A stretch of 64,000 bases of DNA from Accumulibacter sp. Its GTDB lineage: Bacteria > Pseudomonadota > Gammaproteobacteria > Burkholderiales > Rhodocyclaceae. This document shows positions 1-10,955 of this stretch, piece by piece. The first letter of the stretch is position 1; the number at the start of each line of letters is the position of its first letter. The notes beneath the pieces were generated by a model. It was not told the DNA's origin. It saw only the letters and a program-made list of their open reading frames with translations, and did no database searches. The position numbers and the translations under genes are program-made. Where the stretch lies: the NCBI RefSeq assembly GCF_029255285.1, contig NZ_JAPUVI010000030.1, positions 1 to 64,000 on the forward strand. Direction: 5' to 3'.

Positions 1-123
1 GGCAAGGGCAAGAAGAACCCGGTCACCAAGCCCGATCAGTGCCTCGGCAAGACGAGTCCGAAGGTCATCGCCTGCCTGCAGCCTGACCGTCGGGTCGACA
101 TCGAACTCATCGGCACCAAGTAA
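1..123 (+). CDS. OmpA-family outer membrane protein, C-terminal end (partial)
   Basis: The window opens inside a reading frame that ends at the TAA at 121-123. The visible 40 residues are Lys/Pro-rich and end in CLQPDRRVDIELIGTK, which is the typical end of the OmpA C-terminal peptidoglycan-binding domain (the R-R-V-D/E-I-E strand). The family anchors the outer membrane to the cell wall. Everything upstream lies outside the window, so barrel type and length cannot be judged. A rho-independent terminator follows 18 bp after the stop, which supports a real gene end. Confidence 0.75.
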   Translation, partial: GKGKKNPVTKPDQCLGKTSPKVIACLQPDRRVDIELIGTK

Positions 124-141
124 TCCGCCATCCCTCGGCGA

Positions 142-168
142 AGCCCTGCCCCGGCAGGGCTTTTTCGT
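142..168 (+). terminator. Rho-independent terminator after ompA
   Basis: AGCCCTGCC pairs perfectly with GGCAGGGCT across a 2-nt gap (142-150 with 153-161) and runs into TTTTTCGTTT. This is a strong GC stem plus U-tract and separates ompA from ubiG. Confidence 0.85.
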
Positions 169-315
169 TTCCGGCACTCAGCGCTCGGCGGAGCGAAGTG
201 AGCATTTCTTGCCTCAGTGTCGACGCGGCAGTTTCGGCGAGCGCCGTGGCGGCGTATTCGGGCAGAAGGAATGTTCTTATACTGAGCGGGGCAACTTGTT
301 ACGGACGACGCAGGC

Positions 316-1017
316 ATGACGATCAACGCCGATCAGGGCGAGCTTGAGAAATTCAGCCAGCTGGCGCATCGCTGGTGGGATCCGGGTAGCGACTTCAAGC
401 CGCTGCATGACATCAACCCGCTTCGCCTGGACTGGATCGACAGCCAGTCCGGGCTTGCTGGCAAGAGCGTTCTCGATGTCGGTTGCGGGGGCGGTTTGCT
501 GTCCGAGGCGATGTGCGAGAGGGGCGCGACGGTGACCGGCATCGATCTGTCGGACAAGGCGCTGAGCGTTGCTCGTCTGCACCTGCTCGAAAGCGGTCGG
601 ATGGTCGATTATCGTCGGGTTTCGGCTGAGGAACTGGCGGCCGAAAGACCTGGCAGCTATGATGTCGTGACGTGCATGGAGATGCTCGAACACGTTCCCG
701 ATCCCGCCAGTGTTGTGCTTGCCTGTGCGACTCTTGTCAAACCGGGAGGGCACGTTTTTTTCTCGACCATCAACCGTAACGCCAAGGCCTATCTGTTTGC
801 CGTCGTCGGGGCCGAGTATGTCCTGCGCATGCTGCCCAAGGGCACTCATGACTACTCCCGATTCATCAAGCCTTCGGAACTCCTGCGCTGGGCAAGGGCG
901 GCCGGTCTCGAGGCCGGTGCTTTGCGCGGCATGACCTATAACCCGATCAGTGACCGCTACGCTCTGGGGTGCGACACCGACGTGAATTACCTTTTGCATT
1001 GCGTAAAGAGTGTTTGA
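316..1017 (+). CDS. ubiG: Ubiquinone biosynthesis O-methyltransferase UbiG
   Basis: This 233-residue protein is a class I SAM-dependent methyltransferase that performs both O-methylation steps of ubiquinone synthesis. The glycine-rich SAM motif [13 protein letters not shown] lies at about residues 53-65, and the family N-terminus [20 protein letters not shown] and the motif [10 protein letters not shown] are intact. Length is typical. The ATG at 316 begins the conserved N-terminus. A TATACT hexamer at 278-283 is a possible -10, but its -35 is poor. The 3' end overlaps the next gene by 8 bp, so the two are probably translationally coupled. The ubiG-gph pairing is common in betaproteobacteria. 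Confidence 0.95.
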   Translation: MTINADQGELEKFSQLAHRWWDPGSDFKPLHDINPLRLDWIDSQSGLAGKSVLDVGCGGGLLSEAMCERGATVTGIDLSDKALSVARLHLLESGRMVDYRRVSAEELAAERPGSYDVVTCMEMLEHVPDPASVVLACATLVKPGGHVFFSTINRNAKAYLFAVVGAEYVLRMLPKGTHDYSRFIKPSELLRWARAAGLEAGALRGMTYNPISDRYALGCDTDVNYLLHCVKSV

Positions 1018-1666
1018 AGCGATTCTGTTCGACCTTGACGGTACTTTTGCCGATACCGCACCCGACCTCGCTGCCGCCTTGAACCGTCTGCGTGCTGATC
1101 TGCATCTCGCACCGTTACCGCTCGCCCGGCTTCGCCCCTATACCTCCCAGGGGGTGCGCGGAATGCTCGGCGCTGGTCTCGCGATGCGCCCGGGTGACGC
1201 GCTCTATGCGGAGTTCTACGAGCGCTTCCTGCACTATTACAGCCAGGACATTTGCGTGGAGACGACGGTGTTTCCGGGTATCGACCAGCTTCTCGGCCGA
1301 GTGGAGAGACGCGGCGCTCCGTGGGGGATCGTTACCAACAAGGCACAACGCTTTACCCTGCCCTTGCTGGCTCGACTGGGTTATGCCAAACGGGCCGCCT
1401 GTGTCGTCAGTGGCGACTCGGCGCGGCGTGCCAAGCCGGCGCCGCAGCCGATGCAGTTGGCTTGCGCCTTGATCGCCAGGGAACCCGCGCGTTGTCTTTA
1501 CATCGGCGATGATCTGCGCGACGTACAAGCCGGTCGTTCCGTCGGCATGGTGACCGTCGCCGTACGTTATGGCTATCTCGGCGATGGCGAGCCGATCGAA
1601 GCCTGGGGCGCCGATCATCTCGTCGATCACGCGGACGACATCGCCGTTTTGGCAGGTTTGCACTGA
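1010..1666 (+). CDS. gph: Phosphoglycolate phosphatase (HAD family)
   Basis: This 218-residue HAD hydrolase removes phosphate from 2-phosphoglycolate, a by-product of oxidative DNA repair. HAD motif I is [13 protein letters not shown] at residues 7-19, with both catalytic aspartates. Motif II is the T of GIVTNK near residue 108. Motif III/IV are the K of AKPAPQP and the acidic pair in YIGDDLRDV near residue 166. Start is a GTG at 1010 overlapping the ubiG stop by 8 bp. HAD substrate range is broad, so the exact substrate is inferred from family and from the ubiG-gph context. Confidence 0.88.
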   Translation: MFEAILFDLDGTFADTAPDLAAALNRLRADLHLAPLPLARLRPYTSQGVRGMLGAGLAMRPGDALYAEFYERFLHYYSQDICVETTVFPGIDQLLGRVERRGAPWGIVTNKAQRFTLPLLARLGYAKRAACVVSGDSARRAKPAPQPMQLACALIAREPARCLYIGDDLRDVQAGRSVGMVTVAVRYGYLGDGEPIEAWGADHLVDHADDIAVLAGLH

Positions 1667-1767
1667 TGCACTCACTCATCTTTCCGCCCGTCACTCGGGT
1701 CCGGCAGAGCTGGGCCTGCCGTGTATTCGTATCGGCGTTGGCACTAGCGATACGGTAAACTGGAACG

Positions 1768-2142
1768 ATGTCCAAAGCCGCCCTGATCCTTTTTGCGCAT
1801 GGCGCGCGTGACCCGGAGTGGGCCGAGCCGATGCGCCGCGTCAGCGCGGCTCTGGGCCGGCAGGCTCCCGAGTTGCGGGTCGAGTTGGCGTTCCTGGAGT
1901 TCATGCGGCCAAGCTTGCGCGAGTGCGCCGAGTCGTTGCTGGGCGACGGTTTCGAACGTATCGTCGTCTTGCCGATGTTCATTGCCCGTGGTGGCCACTT
2001 GAAGCGCGATGTTCCCTTACTGCTCGACGAACTGCGGCGGCGCCATCCGCAAGTGACGTTCGAACTGGCTGGTGCGGTCGGTGAAGCCGAGGCCATCGTG
2101 CAAGCCATGGCCGGACATGCGCTGACCGTCGCCGGTGTTTAG
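1768..2142 (+). CDS. CbiX/SirB-type sirohydrochlorin chelatase (single domain)
   Basis: This 124-residue class II chelatase fits the short CbiX-S/SirB form, which inserts cobalt or iron into sirohydrochlorin for cobalamin or siroheme synthesis. The metal-ligand histidines appear as FAHGARDPEW at residues 9-18 and GGHLKRDVP near residues 75-83, and the connecting FLEFMRPSL and VLPMF motifs are intact. It stands alone between gph and trmO without other tetrapyrrole genes. The metal therefore cannot be read from context. A cobalamin-dependent mutase is encoded 54 kb downstream. Confidence 0.85.
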   Translation: MSKAALILFAHGARDPEWAEPMRRVSAALGRQAPELRVELAFLEFMRPSLRECAESLLGDGFERIVVLPMFIARGGHLKRDVPLLLDELRRRHPQVTFELAGAVGEAEAIVQAMAGHALTVAGV

Positions 2143-2218
2143 TCGGTGAAGGCGATCCTCCGCGCCGGGAAGAATCTTGTGCGCTGGAATCACGCCGCGC
2201 GATTAGCCATGGTGCCCC

Positions 2219-2920
2219 GTGTCTGATAGCTGTTTTTCGCCGCTCGGCTTTCTGGAAACGCCGTTTCGTGATCGTTTCGGTATTCCTCGACAGCCCCAAA
2301 TGGCAACGCATGCGCGCGCTCGCTTGCGCTTGCTAAAGCCCTATGATCGGGCCGAAGCGGTACGCGGTCTCGAAGCGTTTTCCCACGTTTGGCTGATTTT
2401 CGTTTTCCATCGCACGGCCGGCAGGTGGAGCCCGACCGTTCGGCCACCGCGCCTCGGCGGCAACCGACGGGTCGGCGTGTTTGCCAGTCGCAGCCCTTTT
2501 CGCCCTAACCCGCTCGGCTTGTCGCTGGTCGAGCTATTGGCGATAGACGCTTGTGACGGTGTGCTGCTGACCTTCGGTGGCGTCGATCTGCTCGACGGTA
2601 CGCCGGTACTCGACGTCAAACCCTACCTCCCGTTTGTCGAGAGCCGGCCGGCTGCTCGTACGGGTTTTGTCGATGGTGTGCCGACGCCAATGACTGTTCG
2701 CTTTGCGGCCCGTGCGCAGGCGGAATTGGACTGCTACACGGCGCGCTGGCCCGACCTGGCCGAGCTTATTTGCGAGGTGCTGGCACAGGACCCGCGCCCT
2801 GCCTATGCTGACGACCCTTTGCGGCGTTACGGCTTGCGGCTTTACGACCTGGAAATCAAATGGCACTGCGCGGACCGGCAGGCGATCGTCGATTCGATCG
2901 AGACCGTCGCTGGCGGCTGA
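2219..2920 (+). CDS. trmO: tRNA (N6-threonylcarbamoyladenosine(37)-N6)-methyltransferase TrmO
   Basis: This 233-residue TsaA/YaeB-family protein uses SAM to methylate t6A37 of certain tRNAs. Diagnostic motifs are the start IGFLETPF-like SPLGFLETPFRDRFGIPRQP, the central FSHVWLIFVFH, RVGVFASRSPFRPNPLGLS near residues 82-100, and the C-terminal DPRPAYADDPLRRYGLRLYDLEIKW. Length is usual for the proteobacterial two-domain form. GTG at 2219 is chosen because the N-terminal motif begins a few codons later. No close RBS is obvious. Confidence 0.92.
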   Translation: MSDSCFSPLGFLETPFRDRFGIPRQPQMATHARARLRLLKPYDRAEAVRGLEAFSHVWLIFVFHRTAGRWSPTVRPPRLGGNRRVGVFASRSPFRPNPLGLSLVELLAIDACDGVLLTFGGVDLLDGTPVLDVKPYLPFVESRPAARTGFVDGVPTPMTVRFAARAQAELDCYTARWPDLAELICEVLAQDPRPAYADDPLRRYGLRLYDLEIKWHCADRQAIVDSIETVAGG

Positions 2921-3063
2921 GGCCATGGCGCCTCTGGGGCTGTCCAAGGCACGCGCCCGCTGAGGCCAGGAAGTGCCGTCGAACCGCGAGCACGTTATTT
3001 GATGGGCGGGCTTGTCGGCGCCAGCCGGGGCGCCGCGTTACTTCCTAGTGAACTGCCGGATAC

Positions 3064-3091
3064 GGACCTCTGTCGCGCCTACCAGAGGTCC
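3064..3091 (+). repeat. Hairpin upstream of the Pro-rich exported protein
   Basis: GGACCTCTG (3064-3072) pairs perfectly with CAGAGGTCC (3083-3091) around a 10-nt loop, 47 bp before the next start codon. A second GC-only inverted repeat, CGGCGCC/GGCGCCG, lies at 3016-3035. There is no U-tract, so this is more likely leader structure than a terminator. Confidence 0.4.
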
Positions 3092-3138
3092 ATGTTGGGC
3101 GACGCACATCGAAGAATCACCATCCTGGAGTACAGTTC

Positions 3139-3579
3139 ATGAAAAAGTCGATTCTCGCGCTGATGGCGCTGGCGTTCAGTCAATCGAGCCTCGTCTTGGC
3201 TGATGGCCGTGGCTACAACGTATCAGGGGCCGTGGTTGTCGGCGGACCGGTCGGGCCTCGGGGATATTACGGCTATGGGCACCGGTGGGGATATCCTGGG
3301 CCGCGCGTCGGCGTCTACTTCGGTGGTCCGGCGGTCTGGGGTTGGCCGTGGGGACCGCCGGCCTACTATCCGCCACCCGTCGTCTATCCCCCGGTCGTCG
3401 CCGTGCCGCCACCCGTGGTCTATGTCGAAAAAGCCGACGAGGCCGGGTCGTCAGCCTCACCTGTCGGCGAGCCGCTGGAGCCGGGATACTGGTACTACTG
3501 TCGGGAACAAGGCGCTTACTACCCGGTCGCGCGTGAGTGTCAAGGCGCTTGGCAGAAGGTCGCGCCGATCAGAAAATAG
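3139..3579 (+). CDS. Small secreted Pro/Gly/Tyr-rich protein of unknown function
   Basis: The 146-residue product starts with a signal peptide (MKKSILALMALAFSQSSLVLA, cleavage expected near ADG). A low-complexity stretch rich in Gly, Tyr and Trp follows at about 38-80, then Pro/Val repeats (YYPPPVVYPPVVAVPPPVVY). The C-terminus has two cysteines in WYYCREQGAYYPVARECQGAW. This YYC...YYP...C...W ending recurs in small exported proteins of proteobacteria, so the end is probably the folded part with one disulphide. Location is periplasm or outer surface. No function is assigned. It stands alone, with TGGAG upstream of the ATG as RBS. Confidence 0.75.
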   Translation: MKKSILALMALAFSQSSLVLADGRGYNVSGAVVVGGPVGPRGYYGYGHRWGYPGPRVGVYFGGPAVWGWPWGPPAYYPPPVVYPPVVAVPPPVVYVEKADEAGSSASPVGEPLEPGYWYYCREQGAYYPVARECQGAWQKVAPIRK

Positions 3580-3605
3580 TCCGCTTCGACGGGCTTGAAG
3601 CGGAC
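3579..3605 (+). terminator. Hairpin between convergent genes
   Basis: GTCCGCTTC (3579-3587) pairs perfectly with GAAGCGGAC (3597-3605) around 9 nt. It begins at the stop codon of the exported protein and sits between that gene and the convergent pdxH. No clear U-tract follows on either strand, so terminator activity is inferred from position. Confidence 0.5.
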
Positions 3606-3671
3606 CTCCAAACCGAGTTCAATACCCGGACTCCGGTGTTGGTGCCGGGGCTAAACTGGGAGCACAGCGCT

Positions 3672-4313
3672 TTACGGTGCCAGTCGTTCGCGAATCCAGC
3701 GCCTGTCGTCGGTCAGCCGGTAACGCAGGCGGTCATGCAAGCGGCTCTTCCTGCCTTGCCAGAATTCCCAGGTGTCGGGCTGTAGGCGGTAGCCTCCCCA
3801 GTGCGGCGGGCGGGGTGGGTTCAAAAGAAATTTTGCGCCGTAACGGGCCGCGTTGCTCAGGAGCACGCTCCGTCCGGTGATGACTTGGCTTTGCGGGCTG
3901 GCCCAGGCGCCAATGCGCGAATCCAGCGGGCGGCTGGCGAAGTAGGCGTCGCTCTCCGCCTCGCTTATTTTACCGACCCGACCTTCGATACGCACGACCC
4001 GCTCCAGTTCGACCCAGTGAAATTGCAGCGCCGCCCAGGGATTGTCCATCAGCTCTCGACCCTTGCGGCTGTCGTAATTGGTGTACCAGGTAATGCCGTC
4101 CCGATCGTAAGCCTTGATCAGCACGACCCGGGTTGAGGGACGGCCGCTGCCGCGGTCCACTGTCGCTAGCGTCATGGCGTTGGGTTCGGGGAGGTGTGCC
4201 TTGATCGCTTCGGCGAGCCATTGCTCGAACTGTTGGATTGGGTCGGCGTGCGAAGCTTCTTCGCTGAGTTCGGCGCGTTCGTAGCTCTTTCTGAGGGCGG
4301 CAAGATTGGTCAT
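3672..4313 (-). CDS. pdxH: Pyridoxine/pyridoxamine 5'-phosphate oxidase
   Basis: This 213-residue FMN enzyme oxidises PNP/PMP to pyridoxal 5'-phosphate, the last step of vitamin B6 synthesis and salvage. The N-terminus [18 protein letters not shown] is typical. The FMN-binding segment [19 protein letters not shown] lies at about 62-80. [15 protein letters not shown] near 131-145 and the C-terminal [20 protein letters not shown] are diagnostic of PdxH rather than of general split-barrel flavoproteins. Length is full. It is a single gene, convergent with the upstream exported protein. Confidence 0.95.
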   Translation of the reverse strand: MTNLAALRKSYERAELSEEASHADPIQQFEQWLAEAIKAHLPEPNAMTLATVDRGSGRPSTRVVLIKAYDRDGITWYTNYDSRKGRELMDNPWAALQFHWVELERVVRIEGRVGKISEAESDAYFASRPLDSRIGAWASPQSQVITGRSVLLSNAARYGAKFLLNPPRPPHWGGYRLQPDTWEFWQGRKSRLHDRLRYRLTDDRRWIRERLAP

Positions 4314-4419
4314 GGCGAGGTCGCAAGGGGGGCGGTTCGAAAAGGGCTCAATGACGGTCGGTGAAGGCTTGACAAAACAAGCGCCTTACCACTCTCCACC
4401 GGCTGCCAGGCGGGTGTCT

Positions 4420-6207
4420 TCAAGCCTGCAGCCAGGCCGCGCGCAGGGCATTGCTTTTCTTTTGCCAAAGCAGTTTGTGGTGGTCTTTGGTCGGTGCCGC
4501 GAGGCGAAGTGTAAACTCCATGAGTTCGTCGCGCCGAAACGCATGTAGCTTGATGGTATCGCCCGCTTTCCGGCGGCACAACAGGCGGTCGAAGGAGGCT
4601 GGCGTGACGCGCAGACCATCGATCGCCAGCAGTCGGTCGCCGGCGGAAAGCCCGGCCGCTTGCGCCGGGCCACCCTCGTAGACCGTCGCCAGGTTCACTT
4701 CATTGCCCTCGTTTTCGGTGCGCACGCCAAGCGACGGCAGGGTGGACGTTGCGGCACGCTTGAGGACGATGCCGAATGGTTTGAGTAGGCGTGCGAGAGG
4801 CAGTTCGGCGGTGCCGTGCACGGCGTCGGCGAAAAAGCGTTCGAGCTTCAGACCCGACAATTCCTCGGCCATCAGGCGAATGTCCTCTTCGCCGAGGCCC
4901 CTGCCGGTACAGCCATCGAGTTTTCCGTGGCGTTGCCAGAGGGCGCGCATAAGCTCGTCGAGCGAGCTGCGGTTCTCGGTTTCGGCGCGCAGCGTCAAGT
5001 CGAGGGCCAGCGCGACGAGCGCTCCCTTGGTGTAGTAGTTGACCACAGCATTGGCGCTGTTTTCGTCCGGCCGGTAGTACTTGATCCAGGCGTCGAAGCT
5101 CGATTGCGCGAGCGTTTGCCGGCGTCGACCGGGGTCGCGCTGGACCCGGTCCATGGTCTTGCCGAGGAGTTGCAGCCAGTCCTTTGCCGTGATCAGGCCG
5201 CAGCGCAGCAGCGCCAGATCGTCGTAGTACGAGGTGAAACCCTCGAAGGCCCAGAGCAGGGTGGTGTAGTTCTCAGCATCCAAGTTGTAGCGGCTGAAGG
5301 TGGCCGGTTTGATGCGCTTGACGTTCCAAGTATGGAAGTACTCGTGGCTACACAGGCCGAGAAATGTGCGATAACGTTCCGGCAGGCCCTTCATGCCACG
5401 GTAAGGCAGGTCGTCGCGCGCACAGAGCAGCGCCGTCGAAGAGCGGTGTTCGAGTCCGCCGTAGGCGTCGCCGACGGCGGTGATCAGAAAAACGTAGCGC
5501 GACATCGGTGCCGGTTCGCCAAAGAAACGGATCTGCCACTCACAGAGGCGCTTCAGGTCGCTGGCCAGGCGTTGCAAGTCGCTGTCCTGACGGCCACTGA
5601 CGGCAATCTCATGCGGCACGCCGCAGGCCGTGAAGGTGGCCATGGCGAAGCGCCCCATTTCGACCGGGTGGTCGATCAGTTCGTCGTAACTGTCCGCGCG
5701 GTAGAGACCAAAGCCATGGTCGTCGGCCGCCGAAACTTCGCCGTGTGCCGGCGACAGCGCAGTGGCGACGCGCCACTGCTCGAACGGCTGGCCGAGGGGC
5801 GGCTGGAGGTCGACCAGACAGGGTCTCTGTTCTTGGCCGATGGCGCGCAGAAAAACGCAGCTGCCGTTGAAGAACGCGTGCGTCTGGTCGAGGTGTGCGC
5901 CGCGAACCGAGAGATCCCAGGCATAAATCTCGCTGATCACGGTCAATGCTTGGGTGTTGTCGACTGGCCTTGCGTGCCAGGTATGCTTGTCGACTTTTTC
6001 GAGTGGGACCGCTTGGCCACCCGCCTCGGCGCGAATCGCGACGACATGGCGAGCGAAGTCGCGGATCAGATAGCTGCCGGGAATCCAGGCTGGCAAGGCG
6101 AAACGTTGGCCCGCCGGGTCGCTTTCGGTAAGTGTGCAACGGACCTCGAAAAGATGCGCCTGCAGATTGCTCGGGCGAAGGCTGTAACGGACGGGTGTGG
6201 TTTTCAT
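4420..6207 (-). CDS. M61 family metallopeptidase with C-terminal PDZ domain
   Basis: The 595-residue protein belongs to the glycyl aminopeptidase-like M61 family. An N-terminal beta domain (IPGSYLIRDFARHVV near 47-61) is followed by the zinc motif SHEYFHTWNVKRIKP near residue 288 and the downstream AFEGFTSYYDD that supplies the third zinc ligand. A PDZ domain (VYEGGPAQAAGLSAGDRLLAIDGL) lies near 505-530. No signal peptide is seen, so a cytoplasmic location is inferred. The ATG at 6207 is taken because residues upstream of it in the open frame are Arg-rich and not family-like. The natural substrate is unknown. Confidence 0.88.
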   Translation of the reverse strand: MKTTPVRYSLRPSNLQAHLFEVRCTLTESDPAGQRFALPAWIPGSYLIRDFARHVVAIRAEAGGQAVPLEKVDKHTWHARPVDNTQALTVISEIYAWDLSVRGAHLDQTHAFFNGSCVFLRAIGQEQRPCLVDLQPPLGQPFEQWRVATALSPAHGEVSAADDHGFGLYRADSYDELIDHPVEMGRFAMATFTACGVPHEIAVSGRQDSDLQRLASDLKRLCEWQIRFFGEPAPMSRYVFLITAVGDAYGGLEHRSSTALLCARDDLPYRGMKGLPERYRTFLGLCSHEYFHTWNVKRIKPATFSRYNLDAENYTTLLWAFEGFTSYYDDLALLRCGLITAKDWLQLLGKTMDRVQRDPGRRRQTLAQSSFDAWIKYYRPDENSANAVVNYYTKGALVALALDLTLRAETENRSSLDELMRALWQRHGKLDGCTGRGLGEEDIRLMAEELSGLKLERFFADAVHGTAELPLARLLKPFGIVLKRAATSTLPSLGVRTENEGNEVNLATVYEGGPAQAAGLSAGDRLLAIDGLRVTPASFDRLLCRRKAGDTIKLHAFRRDELMEFTLRLAAPTKDHHKLLWQKKSNALRAAWLQA

Positions 6208-6507
6208 CGGGGAGTTTTCATGCTTTTTGGCAAGCTGGCGGAATTGTACGGCCTGCGCACGGTCCGACGAAGGGACCTGGCGACACCGCCTCGAACAAAT
6301 CGGGCTGGCAATGCGCCGCACGCGGTGCTCGGCCAAGGCCATGCGGCGTACCCGCAAGCGTCGTTATCGGCCTGTCCAGAAATAGTGCGCCGATACGGCT
6401 TCACTCATGACCGTTTCATTGCTTGGATCCGGGCCCGAGTCATGCCACAATCGCGTGGTCCGGTATGAGGCCGGTAACCTATTCTGGTTTTCGAGGAGGG
6501 AGAGACA

Positions 6508-8548
<2,041 letters not shown>

Positions 8549-8740
8549 TCGGATTCCCGTCCGGCGGGGCGGGAGGCGATCTCGTGGCGAGCTATTGTCT
8601 TCGCCGGCGGCGGCCAGTTTCTTGGATCTTCCTATGGCTGAAGCAATGGTCGCCTGTCCTCATCGCCGGCTTTTCGCGCCGGTCGGGCCGGGCGATATTC
8701 CCGAATGGCTGGCCGACCGCCACGCGAAGGAGAAGCGTAT

Positions 8741-9478
8741 ATGGGCTATAACTGGAACTGGGGTATCTTTCTGCAGCCGACGGCGACCGGCGATGGAACC
8801 TATCTGGGCTGGATGTTCTACGGCTTCAAGGTCACCATTGCCCTGTCGCTGTCGGCCTGGCTGATCGCGCTGGCGCTCGGCGCCGTCGTTGGTATTCTGC
8901 GAACGGTACCGAACAAGTGGCTGTCGGGTTTCGCAACGGCCTACGTCGAAGTCTTTCGCAATATCCCGTTGCTCGTGCAGCTCTTCCTCTGGTACTTCGT
9001 GATGCCCGAGTTGCTGCCCGAGAAATTGGGTAACGCCTTCAAGCAAAGCAATCCGATCGTCCAGCAGTTTCTCTCGTCGATGGTCTGTCTGGCGCTGTTC
9101 ACCAGTGCGCGGGTCGCCGAGCAGGTACGTTCGGGGATCAATTCGCTGCCGCCCGGACAGAAGAATGCCGGCCTGGCGATGGGCTTCTCGCTGCCGCAGA
9201 CCTATCGCTACGTGCTGTTGCCGATGGCCGTGCGGTTGATCGTGCCGCCGCTGACTTCGGAGTTTCTCAACATTTTCAAGAATTCGGCCGTATGTTCGAC
9301 GATCGGCCTGCTGGAATTGGCGGCGCAGGGCCGACAACTGGTCGATTACACCGCACAGCCTTACGAGTCGTTCATCGCCGTCACACTCGCCTATCTGCTG
9401 ATCAACGTCGTCGTGATGTTCGGCATGCGCTGGGTCGAAGGGCACGTGCGCGTTCCCGGTTATATCGGAGGGAAGTGA
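8741..9478 (+). CDS. gltJ: Glutamate/aspartate ABC transporter permease GltJ-like
   Basis: The 245-residue inner-membrane permease belongs to the polar amino-acid His/Glu/Gln/Arg family. The N-terminus [12 protein letters not shown] is typical of GltJ. Several hydrophobic helices are visible, along with the family segments [18 protein letters not shown] and the cytoplasmic EAA-like loop near [20 protein letters not shown]. The ATG at 8741 is preferred over in-frame codons 12 triplets upstream because AAGGAG precedes it and the family N-terminus begins there. The stop is 1 nt from the next gene. Confidence 0.92.
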   Translation: MGYNWNWGIFLQPTATGDGTYLGWMFYGFKVTIALSLSAWLIALALGAVVGILRTVPNKWLSGFATAYVEVFRNIPLLVQLFLWYFVMPELLPEKLGNAFKQSNPIVQQFLSSMVCLALFTSARVAEQVRSGINSLPPGQKNAGLAMGFSLPQTYRYVLLPMAVRLIVPPLTSEFLNIFKNSAVCSTIGLLELAAQGRQLVDYTAQPYESFIAVTLAYLLINVVVMFGMRWVEGHVRVPGYIGGK

Positions 9479-9479
9479 G

Positions 9480-10160
9480 ATGCATGAATTCGACTGGTCT
9501 TCGATTCCCAATTCACTGCCCTTCCTCTGGGACGGCATGAAGATCTCGCTCGAGATCACGCTCAGTGCCGTGGTTTTCGGGATCGTCTGGGGCACGCTGC
9601 TGGCGCTCATGCGCCTGTCGTCGATCACACCGCTGTCGTGGTTCGCGGCCGGCTATGTGAACCTCTTCCGCGCCATCCCGCTGGTCATGGTGCTGCTGTG
9701 GTTTTTCCTGATCGTGCCGCACTTGCTGGAGAGCATCTTCGGTTTCCCACGCGGTTCGGACATGCGCCTGTCGTCGGCGATCGCTGGTTTTGCCCTCTTC
9801 GAGGCGGCCTACTACTCGGAGATCATTCGCGCTGGCATCCAGTCGGTTCCCAAGGGACAGATGGCGGCCGCCAGTGCCCTCGGCATGACCTATGGCCAGG
9901 CCATGCGTCTGGTCGTACTGCCGCAGGCTTTTCGCAACATGGTGCCGCTGCTGCTCACGCAGGGGATCATCCTGTTCCAGGATACCTCGCTGGTCTACGT
10001 TTCGGCGCTGGCCGATTTTTTCGGTGCCGCCTACAAGGTCGGCGACCGTGACGGGCGCCTGGTCGAGTTGTTGCTCTTCGCCGGCGCCGTGTATTTCGTG
10101 ATCTGCTTCACCGCGTCACGTATCGTTCGCCACTATCAGAACAAGCTCAAGACGGCCTGA
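9480..10160 (+). CDS. gltK: Glutamate/aspartate ABC transporter permease GltK-like
   Basis: The 226-residue second permease subunit is presumed to pair with GltJ in the membrane channel. It begins [20 protein letters not shown], a GltK-type start. It carries [16 protein letters not shown] and the ATPase-contact loop [20 protein letters not shown]. It starts 1 nt after the gltJ stop, with the RBS (GGAGGGAAG) inside the end of gltJ, so the two are translationally coupled. Confidence 0.92.
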   Translation: MHEFDWSSIPNSLPFLWDGMKISLEITLSAVVFGIVWGTLLALMRLSSITPLSWFAAGYVNLFRAIPLVMVLLWFFLIVPHLLESIFGFPRGSDMRLSSAIAGFALFEAAYYSEIIRAGIQSVPKGQMAAASALGMTYGQAMRLVVLPQAFRNMVPLLLTQGIILFQDTSLVYVSALADFFGAAYKVGDRDGRLVELLLFAGAVYFVICFTASRIVRHYQNKLKTA

Positions 10161-10205
10161 AACTGCCCGCACCCACCTTTGAGCCACGAGTAGAGGAGAC
10201 TCTCG

Positions 10206-10934
10206 ATGATTTCGATGAACAAGGTCAGCAAGCATTACGGAGCCTTTCAGGTTCTCACCGACTGCACGACGCAGGTGCACAAAGGCGAAGTGATCGTCGT
10301 CTGCGGACCTTCAGGTTCCGGCAAGTCGACGCTGATCAAGTGTGTCAATGGCCTCGAGCCTTTCCAGAGTGGTGAGATCATCGTCAACGGGGTATCGGTC
10401 GGTGATCCGAAAACGAACCTTTCCAAGCTGCGGTCGACGGTCGGGATGGTTTTCCAGAACTTCGAACTGTTCCCGCACATGAGCATTATCGACAACCTGA
10501 GCATTGCTCAGCTCAAAGTGCTCGGGCGCAGCGAGGAGCAGGCGCGCGAGAAAGGTTACAAGCTGCTCGACCGGGTCGGTCTGCGCCAACAGGCGGAGAA
10601 GTACCCCGGACAGCTCTCCGGCGGTCAGCAGCAACGCGTGGCAATCGCCCGGGCGCTGGCGATGGACCCCATCTGCATGCTTTTCGACGAACCGACGTCG
10701 GCGCTCGATCCCGAGATGGTCAACGAGGTGCTCGACGTGATGACCGAACTGGCGCAGGAAGGAATGACCATGATGTGCGTGACGCACGAAATGGGTTTTG
10801 CGAGACGCGTGGCGAGCCGCGTCATCTTCATGGATCAGGGCCGCATCGTCGAGGACGACAGCAAGGAAGCGTTCTTCGAGCATGCGCGTTCCGAGCGTGC
10901 GCAACAGTTTCTCGCCAAGATACTGCATCACTAG
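10206..10934 (+). CDS. gltL: Glutamate/aspartate ABC transporter ATP-binding protein
   Basis: The 242-residue ABC ATPase energises GltJK. Walker A is GPSGSGKST near residues 38-46, the Q-loop is [10 protein letters not shown], the signature is [15 protein letters not shown] near residues 138-152, Walker B is MLFDEP, and the H-loop His is in [15 protein letters not shown] lies 6 nt before the ATG. It sits 45 bp after gltK and 21 bp before the glutamate dehydrogenase gene. Confidence 0.94.
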   Translation: MISMNKVSKHYGAFQVLTDCTTQVHKGEVIVVCGPSGSGKSTLIKCVNGLEPFQSGEIIVNGVSVGDPKTNLSKLRSTVGMVFQNFELFPHMSIIDNLSIAQLKVLGRSEEQAREKGYKLLDRVGLRQQAEKYPGQLSGGQQQRVAIARALAMDPICMLFDEPTSALDPEMVNEVLDVMTELAQEGMTMMCVTHEMGFARRVASRVIFMDQGRIVEDDSKEAFFEHARSERAQQFLAKILHH

Positions 10935-10955
10935 TCTAGTCCACCTGCCGAGGGG

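Noticed and set aside
4816-6468. 550-codon plus-strand frame over the M61 peptidase
   Set aside because: Antisense to a gene with zinc and PDZ motifs, and it also covers the peptidase promoter.
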